DNA from: Flavonifractor sp. An100
GTDB taxonomy: Bacteria > Bacillota > Clostridia > Oscillospirales > Oscillospiraceae
Assembly (NCBI RefSeq): GCF_002161175.1
Contig: NZ_NFMA01000006.1
Span: 62,001 to 126,000, forward strand
Length of the DNA: 64,000 bases
Direction: 5' to 3'
Made by a program: the position numbers and the translations under genes
Part shown: positions 57,748 through 64,000 of the stretch, piece after piece
Numbering within the stretch: position 1 is the stretch's first letter
Layout of the letters: every line of letters starts with the position of its first letter
The notes under the pieces: generated by a model
Seen by the model: the letters and a program-made list of their open reading frames with translations, nothing else
What the model was told of the DNA's origin: nothing
The model's database searches: none

Positions 57748-58356
57748 TCAGGACTGCCTGTTTAAAGCTCCGCGAACAACAGACTTGATACCTGTCAGTG
57801 CAACAATGTCTTTTTTCAACCACAGATTCGTTTCAGGACAATACCAATACTGGTCTTTTCGCTTTTTGAAAATACGATATGGAGCGTCCAAAGAGTTATC
57901 GTAGATATGGCAGATATCACAAACTGGAACCAGCTCCTTCACCAAATCCAACGCCCTGTCATACCGGGAAATGATCTTGTCAATCGGCACATCATGGCCA
58001 CCGGCAGATACTCTGGATGCCACACGGGCGACATTGATCTGGGGATCCGCAGTCAGGACATAATAGCAGCGTATGAAAAAACCGTCCGCCGCCGCTCGTT
58101 TCAGGAGATTCAGATTGCGATCTGTGGACAAGACCGTTTCAAAGCAAAAATCCTGGTGAGCCCGCACACATTCGTCCCTGCGTTTTTCCGCAATTTGAGC
58201 CGCCTGCAGATTGTCACACCCCAGGGCCCTTTGGACTTCATCGGCGTTGATATAGACCATATCCACCGGACGAAGCAGGTCTGTGATTGTACTCTTACCT
58301 GATCCATTGGGTCCTGCGAAAACTACGATCTCTGGTTTTTTATCATTTCCGTTCAC
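57748..58356 (-). CDS. Zeta toxin-like P-loop kinase
   Basis: 202 residues. Walker A FAGPNGSGKSTITDLL near residues 13-23, VYINADEVQRAL, ECVRAHQDFCFETVLSTDRN and RCYYVLTADPQINVARVASR with VSAGGHDVP, IDKIISRYDRAL, which is the zeta_toxin/UDP-GlcNAc kinase-like set. Zeta toxins phosphorylate UDP-GlcNAc and block wall synthesis. GTG 58356 has GAGGG about 9 nt upstream; the longer open frame is not used. It overlaps the small upstream ORF by 14 nt, suggesting a toxin-antitoxin pair, but the partner is not epsilon-like. Confidence 0.8.
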   Translation of the reverse strand: MNGNDKKPEIVVFAGPNGSGKSTITDLLRPVDMVYINADEVQRALGCDNLQAAQIAEKRRDECVRAHQDFCFETVLSTDRNLNLLKRAAADGFFIRCYYVLTADPQINVARVASRVSAGGHDVPIDKIISRYDRALDLVKELVPVCDICHIYDNSLDAPYRIFKKRKDQYWYCPETNLWLKKDIVALTGIKSVVRGALNRQS

Positions 58357-58546
58357 TATAACGCGCCCTCTTGGTCTCGCCAACTTCTTCACGGGTACCA
58401 TCGCTGTGGAGCAGATATACCTTTCCCGTTTTCGGATCGTACTTTGCAATGGGCTGCTTGAGGATTTTCTTTTTCCGCAATTCTGCGGCAACAGCCAATC
58501 TGGCATTTTTCACAACCACGCCGTCAGATGGGACTCCTCTATTCAT
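58343..58546 (-). CDS. Small protein paired with the zeta-like toxin
   Basis: 67 residues, basic: GVVVKNARLAVAAELRKKKI, then IAKYDPKTGKVYLLHSDGTR. No known fold is recognised. GAGGAGG is 10 nt upstream of ATG 58546, and the stop overlaps the toxin start by 14 nt. By position it is the likely antitoxin of a zeta/PezT-like pair, although epsilon/PezA antitoxins look different. Known zeta-like operons in Firmicutes sometimes have unrelated small partners; role inferred. Confidence 0.6.
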   Translation of the reverse strand: MNRGVPSDGVVVKNARLAVAAELRKKKILKQPIAKYDPKTGKVYLLHSDGTREEVGETKRARYSERK

Positions 58547-58634
58547 ACCTCGCAAACCTCCTCGATTGGATTTGCTGCGCTCTAACAGAAATAGTTTTGG
58601 CGTTGATCACAATCTGCAGTCCAACCGCTGTCGA

Positions 58635-58961
58635 TCAGGCTGCAACATAAAGATCCACCTTTTCATTCCACACGGTCGCGCGGAAGTTCTGTTCACTGGG
58701 CATCTGGGCCCGCTGTTCCAGGGAACTGACGGTGATGAGATCTACCGGCTTTCCCAGCGCCCCCTCCAGATCGCAGTAGACTGCGGCCACCTGCAGCAGG
58801 CTCTTCAGGGCAGTGCCTGTGGTGTCGATCAGCAGATCCACATCACTGCTCTCTGTGGCGGTGCCCCGGGCATAGGAGCCGAACAGATAGACCGCGCGCA
58901 GTCCATAGTGTTCCGCCACTGGTTTCACGATACGGGCGATCTCATACACTGTATAGATCAT
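58635..58961 (-). CDS. MNT-type nucleotidyltransferase without partner
   Basis: 108 residues. YLFGSYARGTATESSDVDLL is the GSx10DxD active site; KPVDLITVSSLEQRAQ follows. It resembles MntA at 55372 (AVLFGSYAKGTATEKSDIDL). No HEPN protein follows: downstream is the zeta-like pair. It may be an orphan antitoxin, or have lost its toxin. ATG 58961 has AGGAGG about 9 nt upstream. Confidence 0.8.
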   Translation of the reverse strand: MIYTVYEIARIVKPVAEHYGLRAVYLFGSYARGTATESSDVDLLIDTTGTALKSLLQVAAVYCDLEGALGKPVDLITVSSLEQRAQMPSEQNFRATVWNEKVDLYVAA

Positions 58962-59028
58962 ACCAAGGCACCTCCTTTTCTGGTTTCATTATACTATGAT
59001 GTTTCCCGGAACGCAACGGCAATAATCA

Positions 59029-59436
59029 TCATGCGCCTCCGCTCTGGTTGGCTGCCGCGTCCTCCAGAGAGACCATCCCGTGGGTCCTTTTCACATTGCG
59101 GACGCACTGGGGACGGAGTGCCTCCATCTGCTCCTCTGGGATCTCCATGCCCGCCGCCAGCACATTCATCATCATGTCCACCTCCACCGCCAGTTTGAAC
59201 AGCAGGCGGCAGATGTGGTCCTCGGTGCTCTGCACAGTGGTGCGGAGAGCAGAGACCAGCATCGGCGGCAGGACGGCGGAGGCATCCTGGGAGGAGATGT
59301 AGTCGCAATAAAACCGCAGGGCCTTTTCCACAAATTCATTCTGGCTTCTGCAGTTTGCCAGGGGCATCGCGGATTTGATCTTCCGGTCTGTGTCCGGATC
59401 GATCCGCATCAGGAATTTGATTTTTTCGTCCGTCAT
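59029..59436 (-). CDS. Relaxosome accessory (MobC-like) protein
   Basis: 135 residues. TDEKIKFLMRIDPDTDRKIK and SQNEFVEKALRFYCDYISSQ give a ribbon-helix-helix start, then LPPMLVSALRTTVQSTEDHI and the conserved NVKRTHGMVSLED end. Same architecture as the protein at 3048-3467. ATG 59436 has GGAGG 11 nt upstream. It is separated from its relaxase by the toxin genes and borders the candidate oriT at 59437-59927, where it probably binds. Confidence 0.65.
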   Translation of the reverse strand: MTDEKIKFLMRIDPDTDRKIKSAMPLANCRSQNEFVEKALRFYCDYISSQDASAVLPPMLVSALRTTVQSTEDHICRLLFKLAVEVDMMMNVLAAGMEIPEEQMEALRPQCVRNVKRTHGMVSLEDAAANQSGGA

Positions 59437-59927
59437 TTCTGAAATGTCCTCCGTTTCAGGAAAAATCGCGGTGATAACACAGTTGAAACCGTGGAATCCG
59501 TTGAAATTGCGGCGTTTTCTGCATGGCTGATAACAGAAATGATTACACCGCTCAAAAAGTGATAACATCACCGGTTGCACAAAAAGTCCGAAAAGCCATC
59601 GATTCCGCCCAGAAAGCGCACCTCCGGCCCGCGTTGCGGGACGGTGTGAGGGGCAGTGATAACACTGCTTTATCCCGCACTTTTTTCGACCGCCCGGTTC
59701 CTCCGCAACAGAGGGTGCAAACTGGCCGCGTTAGGGCGCAGGATCGCTCTTCATCGAGGGCAGGGAGCAACAGGGGCGCAGCGGCGGGCACACGGCCTCC
59801 AACACGGCGCTGTTCCGCCCCTCCCAGGGTACGGATGCCACCCCGTCCCCGGTGGGGCACACAGGGCGGAACAAGAGGGGAAGAGCGCAGGCAGGCACAG
59901 GGATTACCGGTGTACGGTTCCATCGTC
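59437..59927. other. Non-coding interval with TGATAACA repeats; candidate oriT
   Basis: About 490 bp without a convincing gene, upstream of the accessory gene as read on the minus strand. (G/C)TGATAACA occurs at 59471, 59527, 59569 and 59656; the last copy is the centre of a palindrome GCAGTGATAACACTGC. CCGCAACAGAGG and GCGTTGCGGGACG segments add short inverted repeats. Position and repeats suggest the transfer origin or a promoter-operator of the relaxosome gene. Long open frames here are arginine-rich shadows. Confidence 0.45.
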
Positions 59928-61364
59928 TCACATCTGCGGGGATTCGCCTTGGGATGGACTGTCAATGGCCCGTTCCGCCTGGTATTTCTCCAGCGATATT
60001 CCGGCCTGCTCCTGGCAGTAGTCCTCCATCTTTTGGCGGAGGAGTTCCTGTTCCGCAGGGTTCAGCGGATAGGAAAACTCGAACTCATGGCCGTCTCCGC
60101 ACACCAGAAAGACCGACAGGGCGCTGTCCACCTGCCCGCTCTCCAGATCATAATTGGCGTACACATTGAGCCAGTTATCGTTGGCTGTGTCCGTAACTCG
60201 GGTTCCAAACACCGCATCCGGGTCGCATGTCACAGGGATATAAAAATTCAGGTTGTTGTCATACTCGGCGATCTCACCCTCAAAAGAGATCTGATCCAGA
60301 TCCAGCCTCCGGCTTCCGCCGTCCAGGACAGGGGCAGTGTTCTCCCCGTGGACCAGCTCCGCGAAGCGGCCGTTGAGGGAGGTCCCGTAGACTTGCTGGC
60401 AGTGTTCCTCCAGCTCTTGCCGCAGAACCTCCCGCTCCGCCGGGGCCAGCTGGTAGGTGAAGGACTGCTCCCAGGCCCCGTCTCTGCGGTGCAGGGTGAG
60501 GTTCAGGTGGTCCCAGAGCTCCTGCCGGGCCGCGTCGTAGCTGACGAAAATGTCCAGCCAGCTCCCGATTCGGCCGGTCCTCACCCTTGGCCCAAACACC
60601 TCCATTTGCACGGTATCACTGGCACAATCCACCTGAAAATCCAGTAGATGTCCTATGCGGTTGACGGGTTCCGTGCACAGGAGATCTCCCGGCTGGAGGT
60701 CCCGCAGAGCCTTCAGCGGAGGACTGAGATCCAGGTCCGTCAGCTCCTTGCCGTCCAGACGCTCCACCAGTTTCCTCAGCCGCTGGTCACGGGACGCGCT
60801 GTCTTTGCGGTAAGCGTGGTAGGCCGCGGCGCTGACATCCTGGAACCAGTAGCTTTTCCAGCCGTCCATGATGCTGACGGCGGAGAACACCCTCTTGTTA
60901 AAGTCCAGCTCAAACACGCCGGCCACCCGGCCGGTGTTGTCCAGACGGGCCTGCGTCAGCTCGTCAAACCGATCCAGTGAAATCTCATGCCCGCCGTGGA
61001 TCTTTTGGACAAAGGCATCCGCACCGCCAGCGTCTTCCCGCAGACAGGTCCGCAGCAGGCGGGCGGCGTCCAGCATCTCCACCGGGGATTCGGTGGCCAG
61101 AAAATGAGTTCTGCCACCCTCCAGCAGGCGGAAGGCGGAGAACACTTTCCGGGCCTCCCGTTCCTCCAAGTCCCTCATCTGCTCCTGCCGGACGACCTCC
61201 TCGATCTCCTCCACCTGCTCCGATGGCACCATCTCCCGGTACAGGTCCACGAGATAGTCCTGCAGATATTTTTTAATGCTGGTGCCCTGTTCCTCCAGAT
61301 CTTTCTCCAGCGCATCCCAGCGGTGTTCGTTCAGCCACACCTCCGCGGAGTAGGAATTGCTCAT
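59928..61364 (-). CDS. Conjugative element protein with internal duplication (478 aa), unknown
   Basis: I do not recognise the family. The N terminus (VWLNEHRWDALEKDLEEQGT, SIKKYLQDYLVDLYREMVPS) resembles the DUF6103-like neighbour. A middle domain follows (FELDFNKRVFSAVSIMDGWK). The C-terminal half contains two copies of a roughly 100-residue unit: WLDIFVSYDAARQEL, SFTYQLAPAEREVLRQELEE versus WLNVYANYDLESGQV, EFSYPLNPAEQELLRQKMED. No signal peptide or membrane helix. It overlaps the DUF6103 gene by 4 nt and lies between transfer genes. Could be a structural or accessory transfer protein; no function can be assigned. Confidence 0.7.
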   Translation of the reverse strand: MSNSYSAEVWLNEHRWDALEKDLEEQGTSIKKYLQDYLVDLYREMVPSEQVEEIEEVVRQEQMRDLEEREARKVFSAFRLLEGGRTHFLATESPVEMLDAARLLRTCLREDAGGADAFVQKIHGGHEISLDRFDELTQARLDNTGRVAGVFELDFNKRVFSAVSIMDGWKSYWFQDVSAAAYHAYRKDSASRDQRLRKLVERLDGKELTDLDLSPPLKALRDLQPGDLLCTEPVNRIGHLLDFQVDCASDTVQMEVFGPRVRTGRIGSWLDIFVSYDAARQELWDHLNLTLHRRDGAWEQSFTYQLAPAEREVLRQELEEHCQQVYGTSLNGRFAELVHGENTAPVLDGGSRRLDLDQISFEGEIAEYDNNLNFYIPVTCDPDAVFGTRVTDTANDNWLNVYANYDLESGQVDSALSVFLVCGDGHEFEFSYPLNPAEQELLRQKMEDYCQEQAGISLEKYQAERAIDSPSQGESPQM

Positions 61365-61615
61365 GTCTCATCCTCTCCTCTCTGCATTTGGCCGGCAGAA
61401 CGGTCCGGACGCTCCGCCCGGGGGCGAGGCCGGGGGGCCGGCTCCTCGCCGCTTTCAATGTACTCCCGGGTCTGGGAGGGGACATATTTCTTGTAGAGTT
61501 TGGCCATGAAGTCATCCAGCTCCGCCTCCAGCGAGGCGCCGCTCTTGCCCAGATAGAACTGGACCGCCTTGAGCTTTTCCTGCTCAAAGGTCACGGTGAT
61601 GGTCGCTTTCTTCAT
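61361..61615 (-). CDS. DUF6103 family protein
   Basis: 84 residues. KKATITVTFEQEKLKAVQFY, then ASLEAELDDFMAKLYKKYVP and REYIESGE match the DUF6103 proteins of Clostridial conjugative elements; the C terminus is a basic proline/arginine tail. Fold is like a small ribbon-helix-helix protein. It overlaps the 478-aa gene and begins 6 nt after the M23 peptidase stop. Function unknown. Confidence 0.75.
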   Translation of the reverse strand: MKKATITVTFEQEKLKAVQFYLGKSGASLEAELDDFMAKLYKKYVPSQTREYIESGEEPAPRPRPRAERPDRSAGQMQRGEDET

Positions 61616-61621
61616 CGATTT

Positions 61622-62692
61622 TTATCCTCCTGTCGTTGGTAAATAGTAACGCGGATCGGTGCGCTCTCCGTTGACACGCACCTCGAAGTGCAGATGCGGC
61701 CCGGTGGACCGGCCGGTGGAACCGGACAGGGCAATGATGTCGCCCGCCTCCACGGTCTGCCCCACCTGAGCCAGCAACTGGGAGTTGTGGCCGTACAAGG
61801 TACTTAGTCCGTTACCGTGGTCGATCATCACATAGTAGCCGTAACTGCTGCTGTACTGGGACACCGTGACGGTTCCGGGCAGGGCGGCCCGGATGGGCGT
61901 GCCGGTTGGCACCGCCAGATCCATCCCCGTGTGGCCCTTCCTCTCACCGGTAAAGGGGTCCCGCCGGTTGCCAAACTCTGAGGTGACCACCGACTCCCAG
62001 CCAGCCCCGATGGGGGAGCAGAAGCCGTCCGCCCCGATGAACGGCACCTCCGCGCCGGGGAACCAGCCGCCGCTTCCGCCTGTGGCAGAGCCGTAGACGA
62101 TCAGGTTGTAGACGCTGCCGGCGTTGGCCTGGTGGCTCGGCGTGACGGTGACGCCCATGGCCGTCTGGATGTTTTCATACACCTGGGACAGGTCGTCCAC
62201 CAGATGGGGGATCTGATAGGTCTCCTCCGTCTCCACCTCGTTGCCCTCCCCATCCGTGGTGGTGACGGTCCGGGTCCCCTCCGTGTAGGTCACAAAGCAG
62301 TCCGCAAACGCTTGAATATCTTCTTGAGATGGCTGGGCGGCGCCGAAATACAGAACATAAAAAATGGCCTTGACCTGATTAATGTCAAGGCTTTCTTCCC
62401 CCTCAAATCCGGCGTTGATCTCCCCGACTGCGGCATCCAGTTCGGAAAAGCTGGCCTGCATCTCTGTCACATAGGTCCTGTACTCCGCTGAGGCATTTGC
62501 GGGAATGGTGCCGCCGTGAAAGCACAGCTCCACGGTGGACACATTTTGTTGGGCGGCTCCAGAGAAGATGGAACAGATCAGGGCCACGACCACGATGACG
62601 GGGGAGAGGATGGCCACGATGACCCAGCCGGCAGTCTTGCGGGCTTTTTCATTGGTCAGTACAGTGATTGCGGCCTTTGCGGTGAGCGCCAT
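61622..62692 (-). CDS. Membrane-anchored M23 peptidase of the conjugation system
   Basis: 356 residues. An N-terminal membrane helix (TAGWVIVAILSPVIVVVALI) is followed by a helical extracytoplasmic part (FSELDAAVGEINAGFEGEES) and a C-terminal LytM/M23 domain with zinc ligands: SEFGNRRDPFTGERKGHTGM, DLAVPTGTPI, and GPHLHFEVRVNG. It is a peptidoglycan hydrolase acting like VirB1/CwlT to open the wall for the conjugation channel. ATG 62692 follows the VirB4 stop by 14 nt with AGGTGATC upstream. The predicted second lytic domain of some relatives is absent. Confidence 0.85.
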   Translation of the reverse strand: MALTAKAAITVLTNEKARKTAGWVIVAILSPVIVVVALICSIFSGAAQQNVSTVELCFHGGTIPANASAEYRTYVTEMQASFSELDAAVGEINAGFEGEESLDINQVKAIFYVLYFGAAQPSQEDIQAFADCFVTYTEGTRTVTTTDGEGNEVETEETYQIPHLVDDLSQVYENIQTAMGVTVTPSHQANAGSVYNLIVYGSATGGSGGWFPGAEVPFIGADGFCSPIGAGWESVVTSEFGNRRDPFTGERKGHTGMDLAVPTGTPIRAALPGTVTVSQYSSSYGYYVMIDHGNGLSTLYGHNSQLLAQVGQTVEAGDIIALSGSTGRSTGPHLHFEVRVNGERTDPRYYLPTTGG

Positions 62693-62706
62693 GTCAGATC
62701 ACCTCC

Positions 62707-64000
62707 TCACCGCCCGCCGGCAGAGCCAAACAGTTTCGCCTTGTGGGGCGGGGCGTGGACCTCCAGCAGGTATCGTTCGTTGCCGCACTTGTAGAGGCAG
62801 ACGCCCCGCTGTGGATAGCGGATGAGCTCAAATTCAGACGGCTCCAGCTGGAGATTCTCCATATAAAACCGCTTATCCACACTGCCGGCGTTGAAGAGAA
62901 ACTGGTGGGTGGGGATAGCGAAGAGAGGCCGGGTCAGCTCCCGGATTCCCGGCTGATCGAAGTCCTCCAAGTTTTGCGAAGCGAGGATCAGGGCGGACTC
63001 TTTCTTCCGCACACGCTTGAGGCAGTTGCGGATATACTCCACAGCGGTGGGGTTGCTCAGCCAGATATACAGCTCGTCCAGAGTTGCCACAGTGTTGCCC
63101 TCGGTGAGCAGCTTGTCGCTGAGAAAGGACAGCACATTGAACAGCATGGCGTTTTTCACACTGCTGTTGGCCTGGAGCAGTCCCTTGACGCCGAACACCA
63201 GAAAGCGGGAGCTGGTGATATTGGTGTGGCCGTTGAAGAATTTGCTCTCCGCCCCCCGGCACATGGAGTGGAGCCCCAGGAGAATTTCCCGCAGCAGTTC
63301 TCTGGGATACAGAGGGTCGTTCTCCTCCTCGTAGCGCTGGTAAGCCTCCTCAATGGTGTCGTAGAGGTCAGAGAGGATGGGGTAGTCTGTGGGGGCCAGG
63401 GCGGAAAAGTCCGTGCTGTCTGTCAGCCCGTGCCGCCGGTACAGCCGCTCCAGCATCAGCTCGATGGTGTCGATGTGCCGGTCCGAGAAATCCTTATAGG
63501 AGCGGAAGAAGTCTTTCAGGAACGAGATGTGCTGGCTGAGCCGGGACTTCTGCCGGAACGCGGGCGGGGAATCTGTCTCGTCCGGCTCCTCGCCTCCATC
63601 GTCCCATACCTTGGGCTCCAGGGGGTTGATCCGGTACTGCCCGCGCATCAGGTCGATGAAGCATCCCCCCAAATTGGAACACAGATCTACCAGCTCATGC
63701 TCCGGGTCCAGGCAGATCACGGACTTGCCCGCCTCCAAAATGTCGCACAGCAGGAGCTTGAGCAGATAGCTCTTGCCCTGGCCGGAGTTGCCCAGGATGA
63801 GGACGCTGGCGGTGGTCTTGTCCTCCGCCCGCCGGTCCAGGTCCACGATGATGTTGGAGCCGTATCGGTCCCGCCCGATGTAGAAACCGTGGGGATCTGT
63901 CTTGCCGGAGTAATTGAATGGATAGAGGTTCGCCACGGAGCCGGCGGGCAGGACACGCTCATACTGGTTCCGAAAGGAGTTGCGGCCCATGGGATTGGAG
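62707..64000 (-). CDS. VirB4/TraE-like conjugation ATPase (partial)
   Basis: The frame is open to the right edge, so only about 430 C-terminal residues are seen. NPMGRNSFRNQYERVLPA is the usual entry to the ATPase domain. Walker A LGNSGQGKSYLLKLLL, VICLDPEHELVDLCSNLGG, Walker B VATLDELYIWLS, ILASQNLEDFDQPGIREL and a C-terminal FELIRYPQRGVCLYKCG. VirB4 energises assembly of the type IV secretion channel at the inner membrane. First visible gene of the minus-strand transfer operon; upstream pore proteins would lie beyond 64 kb. Confidence 0.9.
   Translation of the reverse strand, partial: SNPMGRNSFRNQYERVLPAGSVANLYPFNYSGKTDPHGFYIGRDRYGSNIIVDLDRRAEDKTTASVLILGNSGQGKSYLLKLLLCDILEAGKSVICLDPEHELVDLCSNLGGCFIDLMRGQYRINPLEPKVWDDGGEEPDETDSPPAFRQKSRLSQHISFLKDFFRSYKDFSDRHIDTIELMLERLYRRHGLTDSTDFSALAPTDYPILSDLYDTIEEAYQRYEEENDPLYPRELLREILLGLHSMCRGAESKFFNGHTNITSSRFLVFGVKGLLQANSSVKNAMLFNVLSFLSDKLLTEGNTVATLDELYIWLSNPTAVEYIRNCLKRVRKKESALILASQNLEDFDQPGIRELTRPLFAIPTHQFLFNAGSVDKRFYMENLQLEPSEFELIRYPQRGVCLYKCGNERYLLEVHAPPHKAKLFGSAGGR

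Noticed and set aside
59523-60647. 374-codon plus-strand frame over the candidate oriT and the 478-aa gene
   Set aside because: First part is arginine/proline-rich non-coding DNA, remainder is antisense to a supported gene.
50423-64000. Complete, self-sufficient conjugative element within the window
   Set aside because: No integrase or left attachment site is seen and the VirB4 gene runs off the right edge, so completeness cannot be judged.

Overview
The window looks like a chromosome segment of a gut Clostridia bacterium, most likely Oscillospiraceae (Flavonifractor or Lawsonibacter-like). This is inferred from moderately high GC, strong GGAGG ribosome sites, a DUF6809 protein, MobP3-type relaxases, TnpW-like small proteins, EpsG/CpsBCD capsule genes and an SLH-domain protein. 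The species is not determined.

Layout. (1) 1-8.9 kb: the C-terminal end of a type I restriction HsdR, a sigma-like gene with a clear promoter and terminator, then a mobilizable element (excisionase-like HTH, second HTH, relaxosome accessory protein, relaxase with Sel1 repeats, DUF6809, two tandem tyrosine integrases) ending beside a tRNA-Ala(CGC). (2) 9-13.8 kb: a decayed serine-recombinase element: full-length large serine recombinase, TnpW-like ORF, double AbrB-like protein, truncated second recombinase, sigma-like gene. (3) 14-18.5 kb: an isolated operon of a small unknown ORF and a very large NACHT-type NTPase, with its own promoter and terminator, next to an IS21 istB remnant. This is the best candidate for a poorly described system, possibly antiphage defence. 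(4) 18.6-40 kb: a roughly 21 kb minus-strand exopolysaccharide or capsule operon. It holds the UDP-L-FucNAc enzymes (CapE, CapF, CapG-like), a UDP-HexNAc 4-epimerase and 6-dehydrogenase pair, a phosphoglycosyl transferase, at least seven glycosyltransferases (two more are decayed), two left-handed beta-helix acyltransferases, Wzx flippase, EpsG-like polymerase, and an unusual HpcH/HpaI aldolase plus 2-hydroxyacid dehydrogenase pair. Its central genes are clearly more AT-rich than their flanks. (5) 40-50.4 kb: toxin and transposon debris, a VanZ-like gene, an SLH protein, then the plus-strand CpsC-CpsD-CpsB-CapD module controlling chain length and phosphorylation, plus a secreted or membrane unknown and a broken nucleotidyltransferase. 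(6) 50.4-64 kb: part of an integrative conjugative element read on the minus strand (VirB4, M23 peptidase, DUF6103, large unknown, relaxosome protein, MobP3 relaxase, DUF3991/Toprim protein, VirD4 coupling protein, HTH), interrupted by a ParE/RelB pair, an MntA/HepT pair, a zeta-like toxin with a small partner and a lone MNT protein. The element runs off the right edge.

The most notable small-scale signals are an exact 13-bp tandem duplication that frameshifts hepT right after its start codon, a duplicated relaxase tail flanking the mntA-hepT cassette, a second integrase carrying a repeated DNA-binding domain and an HTH at its C terminus, and four helically phased TTGGGA repeats beside the NACHT operon. 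All family assignments come from reading motifs; no database search was run.
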